From: Lactobacillaceae bacterium
Lineage (GTDB): Bacteria; Bacillota; Bacilli; Lactobacillales; Lactobacillaceae
Assembly (NCBI GenBank): GCA_031261865.1
Contig: JAISIV010000081.1
Location: forward strand, 1 to 21,200
Direction: 5' to 3'
Length of the DNA stretch: 21,200 nt
Made by a program: the position numbers and the translations under genes. The first letter of the stretch is position 1, and every line of letters begins with the position of its first letter. Positions 6,926 through 14,804 of the stretch are shown here, in pieces. Under the pieces are notes generated by a model. The model had not been told where the DNA came from. It saw only the letters and a list, made by a program, of their open reading frames with translations, and did not search any database.

Positions 6926-9424
6926 ATGTCTTTTTCAATCGAGGTCCGCGGGGCAAAAACCAACAATCTAAAAAATATTAATGTTGATATTCCACTCGGA
7001 GTAATGACTGGAATTACCGGACGAAGCGGCTCTGGTAAAAGTTCTCTTGCTATGGGTACGCTTTACGGTGAGGGGATGCGACGGTATTTAAATGCGCTTT
7101 CGACTTATACCAGGCGACGTATTAGTCAAGCCGGTCGTGCTGATGTTGAATCGATCCATCATCTGCCGTCCGCTTTAGCTTTGCGCCAGCGACCACAGGT
7201 TCCCGACATTAGGTCAACAGTAGGAACTATGACTGAATCTTTAAATGTCCTTCGATTGATGTTTTCTAGATTAGGTTCTTTGGTTTGTACGAATGGTCAT
7301 CGCTTCGGGCCAACATTAGCAGTTGCCATGGATGTTGATGTCCATGGAATTGATTGTCCGATTTGTGGAGTTCACTTCATGCCTTATGGAGCCGAAGACT
7401 TCGCCTTTAATTCGGCCGGCGCATGTCCTACATGTAATGGAACTGGGGTAGTCCAAGAATTAAATCCCGAATTATTAATAAATGAAAATCTAACAATCAG
7501 AGATGGAGCAGTTAACGCATGGAGAACACCGGGCCGTACTTTCATGCCGCTTGTTGCTGAAGCTGCAGGTATTGATATCGACACTCCTTATAAAGATCTT
7601 CCTGAAGATCAAAAAGAAAAAGTTCTTCACGGTGAGCGTAAAGAATATGAAATTAATATTCCCTCCAAAAGTGGAAAAGTTTTCCATATGGACCATGCGG
7701 TATTCGAAAACGCATTTAACGCTATTGAAGACAGTTTGAAAACTAGTACTAACGAACGGACAATCAAGCGTTTGAATCAGTTCTATACTTTTGGAACATG
7801 CCCTACTTGTCACGGAAGCCGCTTTAATCCAAAATTGCTTACTCAATTACTGAATGACAAAAATATTGCCGAACTGTCTGATTATTCAATTGAAGAACTA
7901 AAAATTTTTGCCGAAACTCTAAACGCCACTTTGCCTAAAGATATGCAAAAAATGGGTGCCAATCTTGTTGATGAATTATTAGAATTACTCGACGCCCCGA
8001 TTCAACTTGGCCTTGAATATCTTACTTTGTCCCGCGCTGGAAATACTTTATCAACCGGTGAATTACAACGAATTCAACTCGCGCGGACAATCAGAAATGA
8101 AACCACTGGTGTTTTATATGTTCTTGATGAACCAACAGTTGGCCTTCATCCGGCTAACGTCGCAGGACTCTTAAAAATCATGAACGAGCTTGTGGCTCAA
8201 GGAAATACTTTAGTAGTCGTCGACCATGATATGGAAGTTATCGGTTCTTCTGATTACATAATTGAAATCGGTCCAGGCTCAGGTCAATACGGAGGTCAAG
8301 TAATTTTTGCCGGTCCCTCGTCAGAAGTCGGCAATTCGAATGCACTTGTTGCACCATATTTGAATGGCAGAGCTGAAATCATCACTCGTCAATTGGCACC
8401 TGCAGAAGATGTTTTTGACAAAGGACAAATTCAAATAGAAGTCAGTCATCGGAATAACTTGAACAATGTTTCGGCCCGTTTTCCGAAAAACCGTTTAACC
8501 AGTATTACTGGAATGAGCGGAGCAGGGAAAACAACTTTGATTTTGGATTTATTACAACCATCAATATTGGCTCAAAATCAAAATCACAGTCTTCCAGAAG
8601 GAGTCAAAATGCTTGATGATGGCGGCGTTAAAAACGTCATCATGGTTGATTCAATTCCGGTTGGAAAAAACGCACGCTCGACAGTAGCTACCTATACGGA
8701 TATTCTTGATAATTTGAGAAAAACTTTTGCTGCTCTTCCTGAATCAAAGTCCCGCAAATTCACCGCTAGTGATTTTTCTTATAATGCCAGCGGAGCTTGT
8801 CCTACATGTGGTGGTGTTGGACAAATTACGATGGATGTTCAATATCTTCCTGACGTAACTGAAGTTTGTCCAACTTGTAACGGCGCTAGGTATCGCCAAG
8901 ATGTTTTGGAAGTTAAGTGGAACAACAAATCAATCGCAGATTTATTGGCTCTTTCGGTAAGCGATGCTATTGAAGTGTTTGCTGATGAAAAAAGGATTTT
9001 AAAGACTTTGCATACACTTGAGGAATTGGGCCTTTCATATTTAACTCTTGGAGAAAGCACACCTGAATTATCCGGAGGAGAAGCTCAGCGTCTAAAGTTA
9101 GTTTCTCAAATCCATCAAAAACAAGGTGAAACATTATTTATTTTTGATGAACCTTCGGTGGGGCTTCACCCACTTGATATTGAAAATCTGCTTCATGTTT
9201 TCGATCTGCTTATCAAACAAGGAGCAACGATTTTAACTATCGAACATGATCTTGAAGTTATTGCAAATTCAGATTGGATTGTAGACCTTGGCCCTGGTGG
9301 TGGTACTCATGGCGGACAAATTGTCGCCACTGGAACAGTCAACGCTGTGGCTCAAAATGAAAAAAGTGTCACCGGGAAATACCTCAAAGAATACTTGGAA
9401 AAATATGGTGTTTCTGTCTCATAA
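6926..9424 (+). CDS. class II UvrA paralogue (UvrA2-like ABC ATPase)
   Basis: An 832-residue double-ABC protein of the UvrA family. The ATG at 6926 (MSFSIEVRGAKTNNLKN) has CAGGAG at 6914-6919; the open frame from GTG 6845 has no ribosome binding site. Both ATPase modules are intact: Walker A GRSGSGKSS (32-40) and GMSGAGKTT, signatures LSTGELQRIQLA and LSGGEAQRLKL, and Walker B VLDEPTVGLHP and FIFDEPSVGLHP. Zinc-finger CxxC pairs are present (CPTCNG, CPTCHG, CPTCGG, CPTCNG). UvrA proper is about 940-950 residues; this one lacks about 110, and the segment after RLGSLVC runs almost straight into the CPICG/CPTCNG region, where the UvrB-binding domain should be. That is the mark of UvrA2-type proteins, linked in some bacteria to damage tolerance or drug resistance. 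It is a single gene with its own cre and terminator. Confidence 0.92.
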   Translation: MSFSIEVRGAKTNNLKNINVDIPLGVMTGITGRSGSGKSSLAMGTLYGEGMRRYLNALSTYTRRRISQAGRADVESIHHLPSALALRQRPQVPDIRSTVGTMTESLNVLRLMFSRLGSLVCTNGHRFGPTLAVAMDVDVHGIDCPICGVHFMPYGAEDFAFNSAGACPTCNGTGVVQELNPELLINENLTIRDGAVNAWRTPGRTFMPLVAEAAGIDIDTPYKDLPEDQKEKVLHGERKEYEINIPSKSGKVFHMDHAVFENAFNAIEDSLKTSTNERTIKRLNQFYTFGTCPTCHGSRFNPKLLTQLLNDKNIAELSDYSIEELKIFAETLNATLPKDMQKMGANLVDELLELLDAPIQLGLEYLTLSRAGNTLSTGELQRIQLARTIRNETTGVLYVLDEPTVGLHPANVAGLLKIMNELVAQGNTLVVVDHDMEVIGSSDYIIEIGPGSGQYGGQVIFAGPSSEVGNSNALVAPYLNGRAEIITRQLAPAEDVFDKGQIQIEVSHRNNLNNVSARFPKNRLTSITGMSGAGKTTLILDLLQPSILAQNQNHSLPEGVKMLDDGGVKNVIMVDSIPVGKNARSTVATYTDILDNLRKTFAALPESKSRKFTASDFSYNASGACPTCGGVGQITMDVQYLPDVTEVCPTCNGARYRQDVLEVKWNNKSIADLLALSVSDAIEVFADEKRILKTLHTLEELGLSYLTLGESTPELSGGEAQRLKLVSQIHQKQGETLFIFDEPSVGLHPLDIENLLHVFDLLIKQGATILTIEHDLEVIANSDWIVDLGPGGGTHGGQIVATGTVNAVAQNEKSVTGKYLKEYLEKYGVSVS

Positions 9425-9432
9425 AACTTTTG

Positions 9433-9459
9433 AACCAGTCATTATTTGGCTGGTTTTTC
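9433..9459 (+). terminator. intrinsic terminator after the uvrA2-like gene
   Basis: The stem AACCAGTC (9433-9440) pairs with GGCTGGTT (9448-9455) with one T-G wobble, 7-nt loop, then TTT. Confidence 0.85.
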
Positions 9460-9481
9460 ATTTGATAAAAATATCGCAATT

Positions 9482-9510
9482 TTGACTAATGAACTTTAGA
9501 AAAATAAAAT
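9482..9510 (+). promoter_or_regulatory. pox1 promoter
   Basis: TTGACT (9482-9487), exactly 17 bp, TAAAAT (9505-9510). Transcription should start near 9517, giving a leader of about 39 nt with AGGAG just before the ATG. The only cre-like stretch in the leader (TTTAAGCGTACTAA, around 9528-9542) keeps one half-site and is not convincing. Confidence 0.8.
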
Positions 9511-9555
9511 TAGAAGTGCTGAAAGTTATTTAAGCGTACTAACTAGGAGATAAAA

Positions 9556-11385
9556 ATGTCTGACAAAAAAATCACTGCCGGCTTGGCAGCGTTGAAAGTT
9601 ATGGAAGGCTGGGGTATCGACACAGTATACGGTATTCCTTCTGGTACATTAAGTGGTTTCATGAATGCTATGGCTAACCCTGAAAACAAGGTTAAGTTCA
9701 TTCAAGTAAAACACGAAGAAGTAGGTGCTATGGCAGCTGCTATGCAATATAAATTCTCAGGAAAGATGGCTGTGGCTGTTGGTTCTGGTGGACCGGGTGC
9801 TACTCATTTAATTAACGGAATTTATGATGCCGCTATGGATGCAACTCCAATGCTTGCAATTTTAGGTTCAAAGCCAGTTCGTGAATTGGGCATGGATTCA
9901 TTCCAAGAATTGAACCAAAACCCAATGTATGAAAACATTGCCGTTTACAATAAGCGCGTTGCTGTCCCTGAACAGTTGCCATATTTGATTGATGATGCCA
10001 TCCGTACTGCCATCACTCAAAAAGGTGTAGCCGTACTTGAAGTTCCTGCTGATTTTGGTTTCGCTGAAATTGATGCAGAAATGAACTACGCTAACCCAAT
10101 CTATTCATCTGGTGATATTTACAAATCTTATAAGCCAGTTGCTCCCGAAGATGCTGATGTTGAAGCCGCACTTGAAATTTTGAAGAATGCTAAGCGTCCA
10201 GTAATCTACGCTGGATTCGGTACTCTTGGACATGGTAAAGCTATTCAAGAATTAGCTGAAAAGTTGAAGATTCCTCTTTTGACAACTGCAAAAACTTTCG
10301 AAAACTTCGATTGGGATTTTGAAGGTTTGATGGGCTCTGCAGGCCGCGTCGCTTGGAAACCAGGAAACGATGTAATTTTCGAAGCGGACACTGTTTTGTT
10401 CCTTGGTAACAACTATCCATTCTCTCAAGTTGAAAACTTTATGGCCGGTGTAAAACAATTCATCCAAGTTGATTCAAACCCAGCCCGTCTTGGACGTCGT
10501 CATAAGACTGATGTTTCAATGCTTGCTGATGCTGGATTAGCCGTTGAAGCAATGCTAGCTAAGGCTGAACAAGCCGAAGAAAGCGCATGGTGGAAAGCAA
10601 ACGTTAAGAATGCACAAAACTGGCGTGAATACATGAACAAAATTGAAACTAAGACTGAAGGTATTCTTGAAGCTTATCAAGTTTATAACGCTATTAATAA
10701 GTATGCCGACGAAGACGCTATCTTCTCTATCGATGTTGGGGACGTTACTCAAATGTCCATTCGTCACTTGCACATGACACCAAAGAATATGTGGCGTACT
10801 TCTCCATTGTTTGCCACAATGGGAATCGCTATTCCTGGTGGTATTGGTGCCAAGAATGTTTACCCAGATCGTCAAGTTTGGAATATTGCTGGAGACGGTG
10901 CATTCTCGATGACTGATTCTGATATTTCAACTTTGGTTCGTTACAACATGCCTACTATTAGCGTTGTTATGACTAACACCCAATACGGTTTCATCAAAGA
11001 TAAGTATGAAGATACCAATGAATATCATGATTCAAATCTAGTTGATTTCAACGATATCGATTACGCTAAGATTGCCGAAGCTCAAGGAGCAGTTGGATTG
11101 ACCGTGTCTCGTATCGAAGATATCGATGACGTTATGAAAAAGGCCGTTGAATTGTACAAAGAAGGTAAGGTTGTTGTTGTTGACGCTAAGATTTCTAAGG
11201 AACGCCCAATTCCTGTTGAATTATTGAAGCTCGACCCAGCTCTTGCTTCAGAAGATGAGATCAATGCCTTCAAAGAACGTTACGATGCTCAAGATCTTGT
11301 TGCTTTCCGTAAGTTCTTAGAAGACGAAGGTCTCAAGTCTCAAGTTGTTCAAGTTAACGACGAAGACACTAAATATAATTTCTAA
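9556..11385 (+). CDS. pyruvate oxidase (first of tandem pair)
   Basis: A 609-residue cytosolic ThDP/FAD enzyme converting pyruvate, phosphate and O2 into acetyl phosphate, CO2 and H2O2. It aligns over its whole length with L. plantarum pyruvate oxidase (603 aa). Domain order is PYR (about 1-185), central FAD domain (about 190-340) and PP (about 360-540). The catalytic glutamate is Glu54 in VKHEEVGAMAA. The ThDP/Mg motif runs from GDG at 446-448 to Asn474. YGFIKDKYEDTN is characteristic of pyruvate oxidases rather than acetolactate synthases. AGGAG precedes the ATG at 9556. It has its own promoter and terminator. It is closely similar to the next gene, from which it differs at many silent sites, so the duplication is not recent. 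Expected role: aerobic ATP production through acetate kinase and release of H2O2. Confidence 0.93.
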   Translation: MSDKKITAGLAALKVMEGWGIDTVYGIPSGTLSGFMNAMANPENKVKFIQVKHEEVGAMAAAMQYKFSGKMAVAVGSGGPGATHLINGIYDAAMDATPMLAILGSKPVRELGMDSFQELNQNPMYENIAVYNKRVAVPEQLPYLIDDAIRTAITQKGVAVLEVPADFGFAEIDAEMNYANPIYSSGDIYKSYKPVAPEDADVEAALEILKNAKRPVIYAGFGTLGHGKAIQELAEKLKIPLLTTAKTFENFDWDFEGLMGSAGRVAWKPGNDVIFEADTVLFLGNNYPFSQVENFMAGVKQFIQVDSNPARLGRRHKTDVSMLADAGLAVEAMLAKAEQAEESAWWKANVKNAQNWREYMNKIETKTEGILEAYQVYNAINKYADEDAIFSIDVGDVTQMSIRHLHMTPKNMWRTSPLFATMGIAIPGGIGAKNVYPDRQVWNIAGDGAFSMTDSDISTLVRYNMPTISVVMTNTQYGFIKDKYEDTNEYHDSNLVDFNDIDYAKIAEAQGAVGLTVSRIEDIDDVMKKAVELYKEGKVVVVDAKISKERPIPVELLKLDPALASEDEINAFKERYDAQDLVAFRKFLEDEGLKSQVVQVNDEDTKYNF

Positions 11386-11397
11386 TCATTAAACATT

Positions 11398-11427
11398 AAA
11401 TCCGAGTTTATATGCTCGGATTTTTTT
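11398..11427 (+). terminator. intrinsic terminator after pox1
   Basis: AAATCCGAG (11398-11406) pairs perfectly with CTCGGATTT (11415-11423), loop TTTATATG, followed by further T residues. It separates the two pox genes into independent transcripts. Confidence 0.9.
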
Positions 11428-11482
11428 GTGTTTTGGAAAAATGAAATTGCCTTGTGATTATTTAGATTAATTTCTAAATCAG

Positions 11483-11511
11483 TTGACTTACGGTCTGGAC
11501 TGAACTACAAT
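11483..11511 (+). promoter_or_regulatory. pox2 promoter
   Basis: TTGACT (11483-11488), exactly 17 bp, TACAAT (11506-11511). The start of transcription should fall at about 11518, immediately before the cre palindrome. Confidence 0.85.
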
Positions 11512-11518
11512 TACTCTT

Positions 11519-11532
11519 TGTAAGCGCTTACA
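11519..11532 (+). promoter_or_regulatory. perfect cre palindrome at the pox2 transcription start
   Basis: TGTAAGCGCTTACA is a fully symmetric CcpA operator beginning about 1 base after the predicted transcription start. A cre at this position normally represses by blocking RNA polymerase, so pox2 should be off during rapid sugar growth. Confidence 0.88.
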
Positions 11533-11551
11533 GAAAGTGCTAGGAGGACAA

Positions 11552-13384
11552 ATGTCGGATAAGAAAATTACAGCTGGATTGGCTGCTCTAAAGGTTATGG
11601 AGGGATGGGGAATCGATACAATGTATGGAATTCCTTCTGGTACTCTTAGTGGCCTAATGAATGCAATGGGAGATCCAGAAAATCACATTAAGTTCGTGCA
11701 AGTAAAACACGAAGAAGTTGGTGCCATGGCGGCCGTCATGCAACATAAGTTTGGTGGAAAAATTGCCGTTACTGTTGGTTCCGGTGGACCAGGAGCAACA
11801 CACTTGATTAATGGCTTATATGATGCCGCAATGGACCATACACCAGTTCTTGCAATCATTGGTTCAAAACCTGTTCGTGAATTAGGTATGGATTCATTCC
11901 AAGAACTTAATCAAAATCCAATGTATGAAAACATTGCCGTTTATAACCGACGTGTTGCTACTGCTGAATCACTTCCTCACTTGGTTGATGATGCAATTCG
12001 CACAGCGATTTCAAAAAACGGAGTCGCAGTTCTAGAAGTGCCAACTGACTTTGGTTTTGCTGAATTAGACGAAGATTCAATCTACCAAAACCCGCTTTAT
12101 TCATCGGGAAATGTTTATGAAGGATACCGTTCAGCACCCGTAAAAGATGAGGAAATTGATGCTGCCGTAGAACTCCTAAATGATGCTAAGCGTCCAGTTA
12201 TCTATGCTGGTGTTGGAACTCTCGGTCATGGGGCATTAGTTCAAGAATTGTCGCGTAAGCTAAAAGCTCCTGTTATTGTAACTGGAAAGAATTTTGAAAC
12301 TGTCGAATGGGATTTTGAAGGATTAACTGGTTCTACATTCCGTGTTGGTTGGAAGCCAGCTAACGAAATCATTCTAGAAGCTGACACCGTTTTATTTGTT
12401 GGGACAAATTTCCCATTCGCCGAAGTTGATGGAACTTTCCGTAACGTTAAGAAATTCATCCAAATCGATAATAATCCTGCCATGCTCGGAAAGCGTCATC
12501 AAACAGATGTAGCAATTCTAGGCGATGCCGGTGAAGCACTTGATGCTATTTACAAAAAAGTTGCTCCAGTTGAAGAATCAGCATGGTGGAATGCCAGTCT
12601 TAAGAACGTCCAAAACTGGCGTGATTACATGAATAAACTTGAACAGAAAACTGAAGGTCAATTAGAAGCCTTCCAAGTTTATAACGCTATCAATAAATTC
12701 GCCGATGAAGATGCAATCTTCTCAATCGATGTTGGGGATGTTACTCAAATGTCTACTCGTCACCTACACATGACTCCAAAGAACATGTGGCGCACTTCTC
12801 CATTGTTCGCCACGATGGGAATCGGTTTACCAGGAGCTATTGGTGCTAAAAATGTTTATCCTGATCGCCAAGTCTGGAATCTTGTTGGTGATGGTGCCTT
12901 TTCAATGGTTTATCCAGATATCGTGACTGCTGTCCGTTACAAGATGCCAATGATTAATGTTGTCTTCTCAAACGATCAATATGGTTTCATTAAAGATAAG
13001 TACGAGGACACAAACACTAATAATACCGATGATATTGTTGACTTCACTGATGTGGATTACGCAAAAGTTTCTGAAGCACAAGGGGCCGTTGGACTTACCG
13101 TTTCTCGAATCGAAGATATCGATCGCGTAATGCAAGAAGCCGTAGATTTGTTCAAACAAGGCCGCGTGGTTGTTGTCGATGCTAAGATTTCTAAAGAACG
13201 TCCAATCCCAGTTGAAACCGGAACTCTTACACTTGATACTACTTTGTACCCGGAAGATGTGGTTAACGCTTACAAAGAGAAATATCAAGCTCAAGAGCTA
13301 GTGCCATTCCGTCAATTCCTTGAAGAAGAAGGACTTACTTCTCAATACATTAAAGAAGATAACGGAAATAACTATAGTTTCTAA
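11552..13384 (+). CDS. pyruvate oxidase (second of tandem pair)
   Basis: A 610-residue paralogue of the preceding pyruvate oxidase, with the same reaction and cofactors. The ATG at 11552 has AGGAGG at 11542-11547; a GTG at 11537 in the same frame lies upstream of the ribosome binding site. Conserved features include VKHEEVGAMAA with the catalytic glutamate, GDGAFSM for ThDP binding, YGFIKDKYEDTN and the FAD-domain segment ADTVLFVGTNFPFAEV. Differences from pox1 cluster in the FAD domain, just after the GDG motif (MVYPDIVTAVRYK against MTDSDISTLVRYN) and at the C-terminus, which is slightly longer (ETGTLTLDTTLYPED). It stands alone between terminators behind a perfect cre, so it looks like the carbon-repressed member of the pair. 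Substrate divergence cannot be excluded. Confidence 0.93.
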   Translation: MSDKKITAGLAALKVMEGWGIDTMYGIPSGTLSGLMNAMGDPENHIKFVQVKHEEVGAMAAVMQHKFGGKIAVTVGSGGPGATHLINGLYDAAMDHTPVLAIIGSKPVRELGMDSFQELNQNPMYENIAVYNRRVATAESLPHLVDDAIRTAISKNGVAVLEVPTDFGFAELDEDSIYQNPLYSSGNVYEGYRSAPVKDEEIDAAVELLNDAKRPVIYAGVGTLGHGALVQELSRKLKAPVIVTGKNFETVEWDFEGLTGSTFRVGWKPANEIILEADTVLFVGTNFPFAEVDGTFRNVKKFIQIDNNPAMLGKRHQTDVAILGDAGEALDAIYKKVAPVEESAWWNASLKNVQNWRDYMNKLEQKTEGQLEAFQVYNAINKFADEDAIFSIDVGDVTQMSTRHLHMTPKNMWRTSPLFATMGIGLPGAIGAKNVYPDRQVWNLVGDGAFSMVYPDIVTAVRYKMPMINVVFSNDQYGFIKDKYEDTNTNNTDDIVDFTDVDYAKVSEAQGAVGLTVSRIEDIDRVMQEAVDLFKQGRVVVVDAKISKERPIPVETGTLTLDTTLYPEDVVNAYKEKYQAQELVPFRQFLEEEGLTSQYIKEDNGNNYSF

Positions 13385-13397
13385 AAATTAGTAAATT

Positions 13398-13428
13398 TTA
13401 AACGTCAACATTTGGTTGGCGTTTTTTT
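13398..13428 (+). terminator. intrinsic terminator after pox2
   Basis: AACGTCAAC (13401-13409) pairs with GTTGGCGTT (13415-13423) with one T-G wobble, loop ATTTG, then a T run. Confidence 0.88.
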
Positions 13429-13505
13429 AGTTGCAAGGTAAAAAATTTGTCCTATTAAAAAAATGTTTAAAAGTTTTACTACAGTTTTGACGGTAACCAA
13501 AAAAA

Positions 13506-13523
13506 TCCCAATTATTCTTGGGA
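13506..13523 (-). terminator. terminator of the HxlR gene containing its stop codon
   Basis: On the minus strand TCCCAA, loop GAATAA, TTGGGA is followed by seven T. The TAA stop of the HxlR gene (plus 13512-13514) is in the loop. T residues also flank the hairpin on the other strand, so it may work in both directions as a back-up for pox2. Confidence 0.8.
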
Positions 13524-13859
13524 CTTTTTTTGGATTTTAATGTATTCGTCTGCCCAGACACGCATTGCCTCATGGACTGGTTGCAATTCCATCCCAATTT
13601 CGGTCAAGGAGTATTCGACTCGAGGTGGTATTTCAGGAAAAACTTGTCTAGTTATAATTTCTTTTGATTCTAGCCACTTCAAATTTTCAGTTAAAACTTT
13701 CTGTGAAACATCCAGCCTTCTTTGCAATTCGTTGAATCTCAAAGGGCTTTCTTCGAGCAGAGTATTTACAATTTCCGGACGCCACTTATTACGATGCAAT
13801 TCGTTCAAGGTAACTAAGATTTCTGCTATGTCGTCATTCATTTCCACACTAAAAGTCAT
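13512..13859 (-). CDS. HxlR-family winged-helix transcriptional regulator
   Basis: A 115-residue HxlR-type repressor or activator. The core NKWRPEIVNTLLEESPLRFNELQRRL followed by VSQKVLTENLKWLESKEIITR is the family winged helix, and PPRVEYSLTEIGMEL is the typical wing. HxlR proteins bind as dimers to palindromes near their own promoters; several sense electrophiles, quinones or disulfide stress through cysteine, but no cysteine is present here, so a thiol switch is unlikely. It is divergent from the SnoaL-like gene with an 18-bp palindrome between them. The start is taken as the ATG at 13859. No Shine-Dalgarno sequence precedes it, and a GACAAT hexamer ends 6 nt upstream. An internal ATG (MNDD, 13841) is an alternative. 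Confidence 0.88.
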   Translation of the reverse strand: MTFSVEMNDDIAEILVTLNELHRNKWRPEIVNTLLEESPLRFNELQRRLDVSQKVLTENLKWLESKEIITRQVFPEIPPRVEYSLTEIGMELQPVHEAMRVWADEYIKIQKKSQE

Positions 13860-13886
13860 ATCTAAATTGTCGCACAGCTATTCATT

Positions 13887-13904
13887 AGTTACCATTTGGT
13901 AACT
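13887..13904. promoter_or_regulatory. 18-bp palindrome, probable HxlR operator
   Basis: AGTTACCA-TT-TGGTAACT is an inverted repeat with 8-bp arms in the divergent intergenic region, upstream of both genes. A half-site (GGTAACC) also occurs near 13492 beyond the end of the HxlR gene. Position and symmetry suit a dimeric winged-helix regulator; binding by this HxlR protein is inferred. Confidence 0.7.
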
Positions 13905-13974
13905 GGCTTACTAACAAGTGCCTACTTACATTATTTTTTTAGAGGTGTTAAATTATTTGCGGAGGACAATTAAC

Positions 13975-14745
13975 ATGTCAAATATTCAAACTGCAAAAAA
14001 CTTAGTTGGAACATTCGTTTCCGGAGACGTTGAAGTAGCTCGTCAAAGTGCTTTGCCAACTTATATTCAACACAACTTAGATTTCGGTAATGGTTTAGAA
14101 GCTTTTATTGAAGCTGTAGAAGGTTTGCAACAAGCGCCAGTTAAAACTACTTTAGAAACAGTTCGTGAATTCGAAGATGGTGATTATGTCATTCTTCAAA
14201 ACAAAATCAATTTTGCCGGATCTGGAGATGCAACTAGTTTCGATGTTTTCCGTTTCGAAGGTGATAAGATTGCTGAACACTGGGATAACGTAACTCCAGT
14301 TGTCGCACCTAATCCATCTGGACACACACAACTTGATGGGGCGACAGAAGTTTCAGACCTAGATAAAACTGAAGAAAACAAAACTTTAGTTGAAAATTTC
14401 GTTAAAGATGTTTTGATGGGAGCCCACCCAGAAAAAATTGAAGAATATCTAGCTGGCGAAGATTACATTCAACACAATACCGGAATCGCTGATGGGGTTT
14501 CTGGGGTATCAGCTGCCTTTGCAAAAATGGCTGAAGACGGCGTTGCTATGGAATACCAAGAAATCCATAAGGTTCTTGGTCAGGGTAACTTCGTACTCGT
14601 AATGGGTGAAGGAAAATTTGCAGGTCAACACGTTGGATTCTACGATTTATTCAGAGTGACAAACAGTAAAATCGTTGAACACTGGGATATCATCCAAGAA
14701 ATTCCTGCCGAATCAGAATGGAAGAATCAAAACGGGAAGTTCTAA
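13975..14745 (+). CDS. tandem SnoaL/NTF2-like domain protein
   Basis: A 256-residue protein made of two SnoaL-like (nuclear transport factor 2 fold) halves, about 1-115 and 130-256. The repeats are visible directly: YIQHN at 30-34 and 164-168, and VFRFEGDKIAEHWD (91-104) against LFRVTNSKIVEHWD (225-238). The HWD endings and the QHN histidine are usual pocket residues of this superfamily, whose members range from small-molecule isomerases and cyclases to ligand-binding proteins. The start is the ATG at 13975 with GGAGG at 13961-13965; an upstream frame from 13918 has no support. It lies divergent from the HxlR regulator, which probably controls it. Such pairs often respond to reactive compounds, but the substrate is unknown. 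Confidence 0.85.
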   Translation: MSNIQTAKNLVGTFVSGDVEVARQSALPTYIQHNLDFGNGLEAFIEAVEGLQQAPVKTTLETVREFEDGDYVILQNKINFAGSGDATSFDVFRFEGDKIAEHWDNVTPVVAPNPSGHTQLDGATEVSDLDKTEENKTLVENFVKDVLMGAHPEKIEEYLAGEDYIQHNTGIADGVSGVSAAFAKMAEDGVAMEYQEIHKVLGQGNFVLVMGEGKFAGQHVGFYDLFRVTNSKIVEHWDIIQEIPAESEWKNQNGKF

Positions 14746-14758
14746 ATTAAATTCTTTT

Positions 14759-14790
14759 AAGGTCTCATTATAAAGCGAGGCCTTTTCCTT
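14759..14790 (+). terminator. intrinsic terminator after the SnoaL-like gene
   Basis: AAGGTCTC (14759-14766) pairs with GAGGCCTT (14777-14784) with one T-G wobble, 10-nt loop, then TTCC and TTT. Confidence 0.8.
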
Positions 14791-14804
14791 TACAATTTTT
14801 CTAA
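14791..14804 (+). promoter_or_regulatory. candidate -10 for a leaderless flavoprotein transcript
   Basis: TACAAT (14791-14796) ends 7 nt before the ATG at 14804, and there is no Shine-Dalgarno sequence between the terminator and the ATG. The -35 position (TTATAA, 14768-14773, 17 bp away) lies in the loop of the upstream terminator and is weak. Confidence 0.45.

Noticed and set aside
7490..7846. 118-codon open frame on the minus strand inside the uvrA2-like gene
   Set aside because: It lies wholly opposite a well-supported gene, has no ribosome binding site and has a composition (Phe/Ser/Asn-rich) typical of antisense frames.
9526..9543. cre box in the pox1 leader
   Set aside because: Only the AAGCG half matches; several conserved positions of the second half are wrong, so I do not call it a CcpA site.
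10555..10875. 106-codon minus-strand frame inside pox1, and a similar one at 12968-13294 in pox2
   Set aside because: Both are antisense shadows of conserved coding sequence with no recognisable protein features; their presence in both paralogues follows from the paralogy.
9556..13384. Acetolactate synthase as the identity of the two ThDP enzymes
   Set aside because: Both align end to end with L. plantarum pyruvate oxidase, including the WWQANL-like and YGFIKDKYEDTN segments. No regulatory subunit or branched-chain amino acid gene is nearby.
13540..13902. 120-codon plus-strand frame opposite the HxlR gene
   Set aside because: The HxlR frame on the minus strand shows the complete family motif. 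This one is Ser/Phe-rich, has no ribosome binding site and runs through the palindrome.
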